43,441 bases of DNA from Pseudomonas migulae NBRC 103157 (lineage in GTDB: Bacteria; Pseudomonadota; Gammaproteobacteria; Pseudomonadales; Pseudomonadaceae), in assembly GCF_002091715.1 (NCBI RefSeq), contig NZ_BDAG01000050.1, positions 1-43,441 on the forward strand. The letters run 5' to 3'. The notes beneath the pieces were generated by a model. It was not told the DNA's origin and made no database searches. It worked only from the letters and a program-made list of their open reading frames with translations. The position numbers and the translations under genes were made by a program. Every line of letters begins with the position of its first letter. Within the stretch, counting starts at the first letter, position 1. Below are positions 15,568 to 23,670 of this stretch, piece by piece.

Positions 15568-16488
15568 ATGAACCGCAACGACCTGCGCCGCGTGGACATG
15601 AACCTGTTGGTGATTTTCGAAACCCTGATGTTCGAAAAGAACCTGACACGGGCCGGGGAAAAGCTGTTCCTCGGCCAGCCCGCCGTCAGCGCTTCACTGG
15701 CCAAGTTGCGTGATCTGTTCGATGACCCGCTGCTGGTGCGTAACGGTCGCGTACTGGAGCCGACCCAGCGCGCGCTGCAGATTCTCAAGGAATTGCAGCC
15801 CGCGATGGACACCATTTCCGGCGCGGTCAGCCGGGCCAAGGATTTCGACCCGGCCACCAGCCGCGACGTGTTCCGCATCGGTCTGTCGGATGACGCCGAA
15901 TTCGGCCTGTTTCCGCCGCTGCTCAAGCAAATCCGCGAAGAGGCGCAGAACGTGGTGGTGGTCGTGCGCCGGGTGAATTTCCTGCTGATGTCGTCGATGC
16001 TCGCCAGCGGCGAGATTTCCGTCGGGATCAGCTACACCACGGAACTGCCGGCCAACGCCAAGCGCAAGAAACTGCGGGACCTGAGCGTGAAGATCCTGCG
16101 CGGCGACAACCGTCCCGGCGTCCTGACGCTGGATGATTACTGCGAACGGCCGCATGCGCTGGTGTCGTTTTCCGGGGATTTGACCGGCGCTATCGACAAC
16201 GATCTGGCGCGCATAGGCCGCTCACGCCGCGTGGTGCTGGCGGTGCCGCAGTTCGCCGGGCTGCGCGCTCTGCTGGCCGGCACCGACATGCTCGCCACGG
16301 TGCCGGATTACGCCGCGTGTGCGCTGATCGAAGGCAGCAGCCAGTTGCGGGCCGACGACGCGCCGTTTGACATCAACCTGTCCGAGCTGTCGATGGTGTG
16401 GAACGGGGTCAACGATAACGATCCGGCAGAACGTTGGTTGCGCTCGCGAATTGCCCAACACATGTCGGCGCCACTGCCGGGGCATTGA
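15568..16488 (+). CDS. LysR-family transcriptional regulator (NodD/PcpR-like class)
   Basis: A 306-residue LysR protein starting MNRNDLRRVDMNLLVIFETL, a beginning typical of the NodD/NahR-type branch. The HTH is LTRAGEKLFLGQPAVSASLAKL, with DDPLLVRNGRVLEPTQRA after it. The effector domain contains FRIGLSDDAEFGLFPPLLKQ and AGLRALLAGTDMLATVPDYA. Target genes are unclear, because the neighbours are a small uncertain frame and the convergent DinB gene. Its last 80 nt overlap the 3-prime end of the DinB gene on the other strand. Confidence 0.9.
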   Translation: MNRNDLRRVDMNLLVIFETLMFEKNLTRAGEKLFLGQPAVSASLAKLRDLFDDPLLVRNGRVLEPTQRALQILKELQPAMDTISGAVSRAKDFDPATSRDVFRIGLSDDAEFGLFPPLLKQIREEAQNVVVVVRRVNFLLMSSMLASGEISVGISYTTELPANAKRKKLRDLSVKILRGDNRPGVLTLDDYCERPHALVSFSGDLTGAIDNDLARIGRSRRVVLAVPQFAGLRALLAGTDMLATVPDYAACALIEGSSQLRADDAPFDINLSELSMVWNGVNDNDPAERWLRSRIAQHMSAPLPGH

Positions 16489-17002
16489 CCGCGTTGAAGC
16501 CCGGGTCAGTCTCGCGCAGGAAAATCGGCAGGTCCGTCATCGGCGGCATGGCCGGAATATCGAAGTACATCTGGATCACCCAGCCGCGGTGATAACTGGC
16601 GTGATTGACCACGTGCAGCAGCATCGCGCCGGCGCTCATGGTGCCGCTTTCGCCAGAGACGAACCTGAACTCCACGGGTTTATCCAGCGACGCCTCGGTT
16701 TGCCGGTCGCTCCAGTTGCAGTACCAATGATCGATGTCCTTTTGCGCCATGCGCAGGTCAGCGAGGTCGGGATGCAGCAGATCGTGTGAAGTCTTGAAGC
16801 CGTGTCCCCGGCCTTCGAGGTGAGCCTGCCAGATGCAGTCCACCACGTAGATGTGGTTCAGGGTGCCGATCATGTTCTTGAACACCGAGACCCGCGCTTT
16901 GTTGACCTCGCCCGGCGGCAAATCGGCCAGGCTATCGAAGAGGCGCTGATTGGCCCAGCGTTTGTAATCGGCCAGCATGCGGGCTGTGCGTACGTTGATC
17001 AT
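16409..17002 (-). CDS. DinB-family protein
   Basis: A 197-residue four-helix-bundle protein of the DinB/YfiT-like metal-binding family. The expected histidines are visible in NHIYVVDCIWQAHLEG and in HVVNHASYHRGWVIQMYF; with the first His these form the usual three-His metal site. The start at 17002 is chosen because GGGAG precedes it by about 8 nt; the frame continues 11 codons up without support. The family is linked to damage-inducible genes in Bacillus and to thiol-dependent transferases elsewhere. The last 25 or so residues lie antisense inside the LysR gene and look unlike the family, so the protein may be extended by read-through of an older stop. Confidence 0.87.
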   Translation of the reverse strand: MINVRTARMLADYKRWANQRLFDSLADLPPGEVNKARVSVFKNMIGTLNHIYVVDCIWQAHLEGRGHGFKTSHDLLHPDLADLRMAQKDIDHWYCNWSDRQTEASLDKPVEFRFVSGESGTMSAGAMLLHVVNHASYHRGWVIQMYFDIPAMPPMTDLPIFLRETDPGFNAVNAPAVAPTCVGQFASATNVLPDRYR

Positions 17003-17073
17003 CGCAGGTCTCCCATTGTGATGGGCGCACTGCAAAGCATAGCCCTCATCACGCGAGGCAGCTCAAACGCTGA

Positions 17074-18183
17074 TCATCGGTCGCCCAGTGCCTGAGTTAC
17101 CCGCTCGGCCAGCGCCAGGCAACTGGTCAGCCCCGGTGATTCGATGCCGAACAGATTGACCAGTCCTGGCACGCCATGGGCGTCCGGGCCGCTGACAATG
17201 AAGTCGGCAGCGGGTTCTGTCGGGGCGTTGATTTTCGGGCGGATGCCGCTGTAGGCCGGTTGCAGGCTGGCATCGGGCAAGGCAGGCCAGTAACGCCGGA
17301 TGGCCTCGTAGAAACCCTCGGCACGGCGCGGATCGACGCGGTAATCGATGTGATCGACCCACTCCACATCCGGTCCGAAACGCGCCTGACCGCCCAGATC
17401 GAGGGTCATGTGCACCCCCAGCCCGGCACTTTCCGGCGCCGGATAAACCAGATGCCGGAACGGCGCGCGGCCGCTGAAACTGAAATAGCTGCCCTTGCAC
17501 AAACGAGGCGTTGGAACGTGCAGCGACGCCAAACCTTCAATACGGCTCGCCACCTGCGGTGCGGACAACCCGGCGCAATTGATCAACTCACGGCAGCTCA
17601 AGGTCATAGGCTGGTCGCCGCCCATGTGCAATTGGAAACCCTGTTCGCCGCATCGGGCCGATATCAGTGGCGTGTGAAACACCATCGACGCTCCGGCGGC
17701 CTCGGCGTCCCCCTGAAGCGCCAGCATCAGGGCATGGGAATCGACAATTGCGGTGGAAGGCGACCAGAGCGCGGCGACGCAAGACAGCGCCGGTTCGAGT
17801 TCCCGGGCCTGATGGGCATCCAGCCATTGCAAGTCATCGACACCGTTGCGTGCGCCCTGCTCCAGCAACTTCTGCAACGCACCGCGCTGGTCATCATCAG
17901 TGGCGACGATGAGCTTGCCCAGTCGCTGATAACCGACGCCACGCTCATCACAAAAGGCATAAAGACGCTGTTTGCCCTCCACGCATAATTGCGCCTTGAG
18001 GCTGCCGCTCGGGTAATAGATGCCGGCGTGGATCACTTCCGAATTGCGCGAACTGATGCCCACGCCAATGCCCTCGCCGGCTTCGACCAGAATCACTTCG
18101 CGCCCGCTGCGGGCCAACGCTCTGGCCACCGCCAGCCCGATCACGCCGGCCCCGACCACTACGCATTCGATATCGACGCTCAC
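17074..18183 (-). CDS. FAD-dependent oxidoreductase, L-2-hydroxyglutarate oxidase-like
   Basis: A 369-residue DAO-family flavoprotein. The GTG start at 18183 (AAGGAG upstream) places the dinucleotide fold (VVVGAGVIGLAVARALA) at residue 8. The signature SRNSEVIHAGIYYPSGSLK resembles that of L-2-hydroxyglutarate dehydrogenases (LhgO), as do KGSYFSF and SGIRPKI near the C-terminus. It would oxidise a 2-hydroxyacid, possibly delivering electrons to quinone or oxygen. The stop of the upstream SDR lies 23 nt before it, so both are one operon. A remnant RidA gene faces the operon on the other side. The open frame 37 codons further upstream is not needed. Confidence 0.85.
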   Translation of the reverse strand: MSVDIECVVVGAGVIGLAVARALARSGREVILVEAGEGIGVGISSRNSEVIHAGIYYPSGSLKAQLCVEGKQRLYAFCDERGVGYQRLGKLIVATDDDQRGALQKLLEQGARNGVDDLQWLDAHQARELEPALSCVAALWSPSTAIVDSHALMLALQGDAEAAGASMVFHTPLISARCGEQGFQLHMGGDQPMTLSCRELINCAGLSAPQVASRIEGLASLHVPTPRLCKGSYFSFSGRAPFRHLVYPAPESAGLGVHMTLDLGGQARFGPDVEWVDHIDYRVDPRRAEGFYEAIRRYWPALPDASLQPAYSGIRPKINAPTEPAADFIVSGPDAHGVPGLVNLFGIESPGLTSCLALAERVTQALGDR

Positions 18184-18206
18184 CTGCCCTGCGCTCCTTT
18201 TAACGA

Positions 18207-18995
18207 TCAAAACGTACCGGGATAACTGCCGCCGTCGAGCAACAGATTTTGCCCTGTCAGGAAACCCGCGTGGGCGCTGCAGATAAAGGCGCAATAGGCG
18301 CCGAACTCATCGGGCTGGCCAAAGCGTTGGGCCGGCACGTGTTTGCGCCGCTGCTCGCTGATTTGCTCGACGCTGGCGCCATTGGCCTCGGCGGCGGCAC
18401 TCAAGGTTTTGTGTAAACGCTCGGTCTCGAACGGGCCGGGCAGCAGATTGTTGATCGTGACGTTGTTCCCCGCCAGCCTCGACTGACGCGCTAGCCCGGC
18501 AATGAAACCGGTCAAGCCGCTGCGGGCGCCGTTGGAAAGTCCGAGTACATCGATCGGCGCCTTCACCGCGCCGGAGGTGATGTTGACGACGCGTCCGAAA
18601 CCGCGCTCGGCCATGCCATCGACGCAGGCCTTGATCAGCTCGATGGGCGTGAGCATGTTGGCATCCAGCGCCTTCAACCAGTCTTCGCGCTGCCAGTCGC
18701 GGAAATCACCCGGCGGCGGGCCACCGGCGTTATTGATCAGGATGTCCACTTGCGGGCAGGCCGCCAATACTTGTTCGCGCACCGCTGGCTCGCTGATGTC
18801 GCCGGCCACCGTGCGCACTTCGATGGTCGGCGCCAGGCCACGCAATTCTGTGGCGGCGGCTTGCAACGTTTCATCGCCACGGGCGTTGATCACCAGGTTC
18901 ACGCCCTCCTCCGCCAAGGCTCGCGCACAGGCCAGCCCCAAACCCTTGCTGGCGGCGCAGACAATCGCCCAGCGCCCCGATATTCCCAATTCCAT
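18207..18995 (-). CDS. SDR-family protein lacking the canonical YxxxK
   Basis: A 262-residue SDR fold: cofactor motif AASKGLG at residues 14-20, NNAGGPPPGDF, and Ser in VVNITSGAVK. Where Tyr-x-x-x-Lys is expected the chain reads LGLSNGARSGL, so both the catalytic Tyr and Lys are replaced (Ser..Arg). The tail VTINNLLPGPFETERL and FGAYCAFICSAHAGFLTGQN is standard. It is often annotated simply as an SDR or 3-oxoacyl-ACP reductase, but the substitution argues for altered chemistry or a binding-only role. It is the first gene of an operon with the FAD oxidoreductase. The ATG at 18995 was chosen; 28 extra upstream codons are unsupported. Confidence 0.87.
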   Translation of the reverse strand: MELGISGRWAIVCAASKGLGLACARALAEEGVNLVINARGDETLQAAATELRGLAPTIEVRTVAGDISEPAVREQVLAACPQVDILINNAGGPPPGDFRDWQREDWLKALDANMLTPIELIKACVDGMAERGFGRVVNITSGAVKAPIDVLGLSNGARSGLTGFIAGLARQSRLAGNNVTINNLLPGPFETERLHKTLSAAAEANGASVEQISEQRRKHVPAQRFGQPDEFGAYCAFICSAHAGFLTGQNLLLDGGSYPGTF

Positions 18996-19017
18996 GACAA
19001 TGCTCCCGACGGTTCGA

Positions 19018-19432
19018 ATGCCTAACGTTACCACCGTGCGCCGGATGGATACCGAGGGGAAACAGCACTGTCCCGGCAATTCAATTGTTCCGGAATCTCA
19101 AGAATGGGTACGAGGCACCCTGCAGGAGCACGGCTTGCCGGCGAAGGCGATTTCACCGACGCCATCGCGACCCTCGCCACTCGGTCGCCGAGCAGACCCG
19201 CGACGCGCTGGCGCGAGTGGATGCCTTGCTGGCCGAAGCCGGTTCTACCCGGGAACACCTGCTGCAAACCACCATCTGGCTGGCCGACATGGCGGATTTC
19301 GAGGCGATGAACACAGTGTGGGATGCCTGGATTCCAGCCGGTCACGCACCAGCCCGCGCGTGTGGCGAGGCCCGACTGGCGGATCCGCGGCTGCTGGTTG
19401 AAGTGATAGTTTGTGCCGCAAGGAACTCCTGA
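19018..19432 (+). pseudogene. Broken RidA/YjgF-family gene
   Basis: The C-terminal two thirds of a RidA-family enamine deaminase is clear from about 19181: SVAEQTRDALARVDALLAEAG, then LLQTTIWLADMADFEAMN, WDAWIPAGHAPARACGEARL (conserved Arg) and LLVEVIV. The expected N-terminal part (VYLAGQV region) is missing. A plausible original start, ATG at 19018 (MPNVTTVRRMDTEGK), is in a different frame. Between them is a REP-like half (19120-19149). The simplest reading is a gene interrupted by deletion and REP-type sequence. A shortened product from 19085 is open but would lack the fold's first strands. Confidence 0.65.
19120..19149. repeat. REP-like half inside the broken RidA gene
   Basis: ctgcaggagcacggcttgc followed by cggcgaaggcg matches the local REP motif with a few changes. 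No opposing arm was found close by. Confidence 0.55.
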
Positions 19433-19498
19433 CGGTCGCAGAGAATCCTAGATTATGTGGTACTTCCTTTACGCTTCACGCTTTCAGAGGACACCGTC

Positions 19499-19816
19499 AT
19501 GCGCCGTCTGATCATCATCTCTTCCCTTGTATTGTGCTTACCCTTCGGCTCGGCTTTCGCGAAAGTGGATGCGGGCGATGTGGCCACTTCGGCCGGGGTT
19601 TCGGCTTCGCTGTACTCGACCTTCAAGGACGACAAACTCATGATTCCCGCCCGGGATGATGCCTCCAGCTTCGTGGCCAGTGGCGGTGCGATTCGTGGTG
19701 TGTATCTGGAGTCGGTCATGAAGCAGATCCGCCAGGACAATCCCGGACTGAACGCCAGCGACGAAGACCTGGCCAGAGCCATTCTGATCCAGGACGGCGC
19801 CGCTGCCGGGCAATGA
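19499..19816 (+). CDS. DUF2388 family secreted protein
   Basis: A 105-residue protein with a signal peptide (MRRLIIISSLVLCLPFGSAFA) and the family pattern ASLYSTFKDDKLMIPARDDASSF, VASGGAIRGVYLES, LNASDEDLARAIL. The family is common in Pseudomonas; the role is unknown, and a periplasmic location is expected. AGAGGA lies 8 nt before the ATG at 19499. The frame extends 14 codons further up but the signal peptide fixes the start. Confidence 0.87.
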   Translation: MRRLIIISSLVLCLPFGSAFAKVDAGDVATSAGVSASLYSTFKDDKLMIPARDDASSFVASGGAIRGVYLESVMKQIRQDNPGLNASDEDLARAILIQDGAAAGQ

Positions 19817-19885
19817 AGGCTTAAACAGTCGCGGTGGGGCTTGTGACACCTGACCAGGTGTCTGCAGCCCTGCTTCGCTTTGCGT

Positions 19886-20815
19886 CTACTTTGCGCTTGC
19901 AGCGGATGAACGCGCCCATCCGGCAACCAGTTGTGCACTGATGCTGACGCCACCGCACACCACGATTACCACGTCATGGGCATCGGCAATTGCCGGGTGG
20001 TCCAGATAGCCGATGGCCAACGAAACACCGCATGCCGGTTCCACCAGCTGACGTAAATCGTTGGCGTAACGCACCACGCCCATGATCGCTTCGTCATCGC
20101 CGAGCACCACGCATTGGTGATCAAAATCGAGGATGTGCTGCACCGGCCAGGCGGCCACTTGAGCCGCGCCGAGCGAGGTCGCCACGGTGTCGATGCGCGA
20201 AAGCCTGACGGGATGCCCGGCCTTGATCGCCGCCGAAAAAGACGCCGCACCCGCGGTTTCGCACGCGACGATGCGGCAATCCATACGGCCATGCCGAATC
20301 AATCCCGTGAGAAGGCCCGCCAGCAAACCACCGCCCCCCACCGACGTCACCAGCGTATCGACCCGAGGACAGTCCTCGAGAATCTCATCGATCATCGTGC
20401 TATGCCCTTCCCACAACACCGGATGATCGAAGGCCGGCACGTATTCGGTGTCCGCCCCTTGTGAAAGCTCTTTCGCCCGCTGATTGGCGTCGTCCCAGAC
20501 CTTGCCGTGAACGATCACTTCGGCACCGGTTTTGCGAATCCTCGCGCGCGTGCTTTCCGGGGTGGTGTGCGGCACCACGATGCAGGCTTGCAACCCCAGG
20601 CTGGCCGCCGCGACAGCGGTGGCGAAACCGGCGTTGCCGCCAGAAGGACAGACCACCTTGCGCTTGCCCTGGGCCTTTGCCTGGCTGCACAAGAGCCCCA
20701 TGCCACGCAGTTTGAACGAACCGCTGGGTTGCAGGTTTTCCAGCTTGAGCCAGATTCGCCGAGTGGCGGTCGACAAGCCCGGGTGCAGGATCAAGGGTGT
20801 TCTGATGTGAAGCAT
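19886..20815 (-). CDS. PLP-dependent serine/threonine dehydratase-like enzyme
   Basis: A 309-residue fold-type II PLP enzyme. The PLP lysine is Lys35 in PSGSFKLRG. The substrate/cofactor loop is SGGNAG near residue 58, and the phosphate-binding Gly-rich loop is TSVGGGGLLAG near residue 160. The C-terminal Ser/Cys contact region reads VIVVCGG. It is short, without a regulatory ACT domain, like animal-type L-serine dehydratases. The expected reaction is deamination of L-serine or L-threonine to a 2-oxoacid. It stands alone between DUF2388 and an SDR gene. The start is the ATG at 20815 (GAGG upstream). Confidence 0.87.
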   Translation of the reverse strand: MLHIRTPLILHPGLSTATRRIWLKLENLQPSGSFKLRGMGLLCSQAKAQGKRKVVCPSGGNAGFATAVAAASLGLQACIVVPHTTPESTRARIRKTGAEVIVHGKVWDDANQRAKELSQGADTEYVPAFDHPVLWEGHSTMIDEILEDCPRVDTLVTSVGGGGLLAGLLTGLIRHGRMDCRIVACETAGAASFSAAIKAGHPVRLSRIDTVATSLGAAQVAAWPVQHILDFDHQCVVLGDDEAIMGVVRYANDLRQLVEPACGVSLAIGYLDHPAIADAHDVVIVVCGGVSISAQLVAGWARSSAASAK

Positions 20816-20918
20816 GTCGGGGTCCTCGGGCGCGCACCGACTTGTCGAGTGGTTCAACGAGTCGGTGTCGAGCGGTCCTTATTCAAGCTTAGATCACCCT
20901 GGCCCGAGCTTTGCCGTT

Positions 20919-21710
20919 TCAGCGATAACGCGGTGCCGCCACGGAGTTGCCGAACAGGCCCGACAGGGTTTTGCGCTGGGCGTCGTAACGGTCCCATTGC
21001 GCGCCGTCGTGCAGGCCCGGAATAGTCACCACTTCTCCATTCGCCAGCCCTGCCAGCGCCGCATCGACCATGTCCTCGGCGGTCATGACGATTTCCTGCG
21101 GCAGGTTTTCCACCGGGTTGCCGGCCTCGCTCCAGAAATCGGTGGCGGTGGCGCCAGGCAGTACGGCCTGAATACGAATGCCTTTGTCGGCCAGTTCATG
21201 GTGCATCGACTGGCTCAGGCCCAGAACGAATGCCTTGGTCCCGCCGTACACGCCATTAAGAATCTCCGGCGCAATCGCCACGATCGAGGAAATGTTGATC
21301 ACGGTGCCGTTGCCACGGGCGACGAACCCGGGCGTCACCGCGTAGGCCAAACGCGTGAGTGCGGTGACGTTGAGGGTAATCATGTCTTCCATGTCATCCA
21401 CCGGGCTGCCCAGCAGCGGCATGACGGCGCCGACCCCGGCGTTGTTGACCAGCAAGGTGATGCTGGCGTCGGTGCGCAGAATCCCTTCGACCCGGCGCAG
21501 ATCGGCCTTGTCTTTCAGATCGGCAGCGACGACTTCCACGGCACGACCGGTTTCGTTGCTCAGGTGATTGGCCAGGGCGTTCAATTTGGCCTGGCTTCGA
21601 GCGACCAGAATCAGATCGTAACCCTGACGGGCGAGTCTATCGGCGTAGACCGCGCCGATGCCGGAAGAAGCGCCCGTGATCAGGGCGGTGCCTTTGGATG
21701 AGAGAGCCAT
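20919..21710 (-). CDS. SDR-family oxidoreductase
   Basis: A 263-residue classical SDR: GASSGIG at residues 13-19, NNAGVG, catalytic Ser in NISSIVAI, and YxxxK as YGGTK. It resembles the DltE/YqjQ-type SDR group. It is divergent from a GlxA-type regulator, with a 12-bp perfect palindrome in the shared 123-nt interval, so it is very probably the regulator's target. The substrate is not evident. Confidence 0.9.
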   Translation of the reverse strand: MALSSKGTALITGASSGIGAVYADRLARQGYDLILVARSQAKLNALANHLSNETGRAVEVVAADLKDKADLRRVEGILRTDASITLLVNNAGVGAVMPLLGSPVDDMEDMITLNVTALTRLAYAVTPGFVARGNGTVINISSIVAIAPEILNGVYGGTKAFVLGLSQSMHHELADKGIRIQAVLPGATATDFWSEAGNPVENLPQEIVMTAEDMVDAALAGLANGEVVTIPGLHDGAQWDRYDAQRKTLSGLFGNSVAAPRYR

Positions 21711-21806
21711 GTTCAGTGTCCTTCACAGTGAGGCGAGGTGTTCGCCGGGTGTGACAGTTATAAATTGACTGACCTGCGTCTCAAATGACGTTTAAAGTAC
21801 GCTTTT

Positions 21807-21818
21807 AGGACATGTCCT
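21807..21818. promoter_or_regulatory. Palindrome in SDR/regulator divergent promoter region
   Basis: AGGACATGTCCT is a perfect 12-bp palindrome located 15 nt before the regulator's ATG, overlapping its probable ribosome site region. It is a candidate operator for autorepression. Inference from position and symmetry only. Confidence 0.4.
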
Positions 21819-21833
21819 TTTGAGGGCCTATCG

Positions 21834-22778
21834 ATGACTTCCGTGGCGTTTGTGGTGTTTGAGGGGTTTCAGTCCATGGCGCTGGCGGCCATGCCGGTAT
21901 TCGAGTACGCCAACTTCAGCGCCGGCGAAGCGCTTTACGATGTCAGCGTACTGTCCGAGGACGGTCGCACCTTGCGTGCTTCCGGTGGTTTGAGTGTCGG
22001 CACCGAGGCGTTCGATGAGCGGGTGTTCGATACGGTGATCGTGGTTGGCGGCGATGCCATTCTCGAGCAGGCGCCCGAGGGCGTGCTGGATTACCTGCGC
22101 ACCAGCGTTAAAACCGCGCGGCGCACGGCGTCTATTTGCTCCGGGGCGTTCGTCCTGGCCCAGGCTGGTTTGCTCGATGGACGACGGGCGACGACGCATT
22201 GGGCGTACGCACGGGAACTGCAAGCGCGGTTTCCGTCGATCAAAGTCGAAGAGGACCGCATTTACGTGATTGACGGCTCGATCTGGACGTCCGCCGGAAT
22301 GACCGCCGGCATCGACCTGGCCCTGGCCATGGTCGAAAAGGATCACGGCCCCGAACTCGCCCGTTCCGTGGCGCAGAAACTGGTGATGTACCACCGGCGT
22401 GCGGGCGGCCAGTCCCAGCATTCGGCGCTGCTGGAACTGGAGCCGAAATCCGACCGCATCCAGACCGTGCTCGGCTACGCCCGGGAACACCTCGCCGAGG
22501 CGTTATCCGTGGAGCAACTGGCGGACGTGGCGCGCCTCAGCCCGCGCCAGTTCAGCCGGGCATTCCGGGCAGAAACGGGACAATCGCCGGCCAAGGCCAT
22601 CGAAAACCTGCGCCTGGAAGCGGCTCGACAGATGCTGGAGCGTGGGCGATTGAACCTCGATCAGATTGCCACCGAAGCCGGTTTCAGTGATCGCCGGCGT
22701 ATGCGTGAAGCGTTTCTTCGGGCGTTCGGGCAGCCGCCACAGGTAATTCGACGCAACGCCCGAGCCGAACTCCTGTAG
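21834..22778 (+). CDS. GlxA-family (DJ-1/PfpI plus AraC) transcriptional regulator
   Basis: A 314-residue two-domain regulator. The N-terminal DJ-1/PfpI-like domain has the nucleophile-elbow Cys in TASICSGAFVLAQAGLLDG and the THWAYAREL segment (about residues 1-185). The C-terminal AraC domain has two helix-turn-helix units (LADVARLSPRQFSRAFRAE, and IATEAGFSDRRRMREAF). GAGGG precedes the ATG. It is divergent from the SDR gene, its likely target. The last codons CTG TAG belong to the downstream REP arm. Confidence 0.92.
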   Translation: MTSVAFVVFEGFQSMALAAMPVFEYANFSAGEALYDVSVLSEDGRTLRASGGLSVGTEAFDERVFDTVIVVGGDAILEQAPEGVLDYLRTSVKTARRTASICSGAFVLAQAGLLDGRRATTHWAYARELQARFPSIKVEEDRIYVIDGSIWTSAGMTAGIDLALAMVEKDHGPELARSVAQKLVMYHRRAGGQSQHSALLELEPKSDRIQTVLGYAREHLAEALSVEQLADVARLSPRQFSRAFRAETGQSPAKAIENLRLEAARQMLERGRLNLDQIATEAGFSDRRRMREAFLRAFGQPPQVIRRNARAELL

Positions 22779-22857
22779 GAGCCGGCTTGCTGGCGATCGG
22801 GCCATGAAGCAGGTGGTGATTTGGAGAACGCCATCGCCGGCAAGCCAGCTCCTACAA
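22773..22857. repeat. REP pair overlapping the regulator's stop codon
   Basis: Arms ctgtaggagccggcttgctg and cggcaagccagctcctaca. The first six bases of the repeat are the final Leu codon and TAG stop of the GlxA-type regulator. Confidence 0.9.
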
Positions 22858-22891
22858 TGTAAGAAGTATTCGTTCGAAGTGCGGGGTGACC

Positions 22892-23551
22892 ATGAAAATC
22901 TCGGCCAGACTGGCGTTTTTCGCCATCGCCAGCACCCTCGCCTACCTTGGCCTCGCTGTGTGGGGGTTGGGCGGGTTTGCGGCGTTTTTCTCCCACGGGG
23001 CGTTGGTGGTCGTTGCCTTGGCGACCCTGGCGATGGCGGTCGCGTCGCTGTTCACCGAGGTCAATCTCAGCTCCGGCGAACGGGAAGACCGGGCCAATCG
23101 CTGGGTGCTGCCAGTTTTCGGGGTGATCGGGATAGTGAGCGGTTTTTTACCGGCCTACACCGACCGGATCGATTTCTGGACCTTCGGTGGCGAAGGCGTG
23201 CGCTGGCTCGGGGCGTTGCTGTTCATTGTTGGCGGTGCATTGCGCATGTGGCCGGTGTTTGTGCTGGGCAAGCGTTTCAGCGGGTTGGTGGCGATTCAAC
23301 CGGGGCACCGACTGGTGACCGATGGGATTTATCGAACGTTGCGCAACCCCAGTTATCTGGGGATGTTGGTCATTGCGCTGGGTTGGGCGCTGGCGTTTCG
23401 TTCCGGCGTTGGCCTGTTGCTGGCGGCGCTGACGGTGATCCCGCTGATCGCCCGCATTCACTCGGAAGAAGCGCTGCTGCGGGCGCAGTTTGGCAGTGAA
23501 TACGAGGCGTATTGCAGCCGTAGCTGGCGGTTGATACCCGGGGTTTATTAG
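22892..23551 (+). CDS. ICMT/PEMT-family membrane methyltransferase
   Basis: A 219-residue membrane protein with four to five hydrophobic segments in the first two thirds. The C-terminal signature of isoprenylcysteine/phospholipid methyltransferases reads LVTDGIYRTLRNPSYLGMLV (RxNP region), then EEALLRAQFGSEYEAYCSRSWRLIP. It would transfer methyl from SAM to a lipid-linked or small hydrophobic acceptor in the inner membrane. The ATG at 22892 follows GGGGTG closely; a GTG two codons earlier is possible. It is isolated between two REP pairs. Confidence 0.87.
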   Translation: MKISARLAFFAIASTLAYLGLAVWGLGGFAAFFSHGALVVVALATLAMAVASLFTEVNLSSGEREDRANRWVLPVFGVIGIVSGFLPAYTDRIDFWTFGGEGVRWLGALLFIVGGALRMWPVFVLGKRFSGLVAIQPGHRLVTDGIYRTLRNPSYLGMLVIALGWALAFRSGVGLLLAALTVIPLIARIHSEEALLRAQFGSEYEAYCSRSWRLIPGVY

Positions 23552-23565
23552 TCAAACACGTACCA

Positions 23566-23657
23566 ATGTGGGAGCGGGCTTGCTCGCGAAGGCGGAGTGT
23601 CAGTCAACAATGATGTCGACTGACACTCCGCCTTCGCGAGCAAGCCCGCTCCCACAT
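23566..23657. repeat. REP pair with a long near-perfect stem
   Basis: Arms atgtgggagcgggcttgctc..gaaggcggagtgtcagt and its reverse complement. The complementarity extends well beyond the REP core (about 41 nt per arm), which gives a much longer hairpin than the other pairs in the window. Confidence 0.93.
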
Positions 23658-23670
23658 TGATTTGTGTGAA

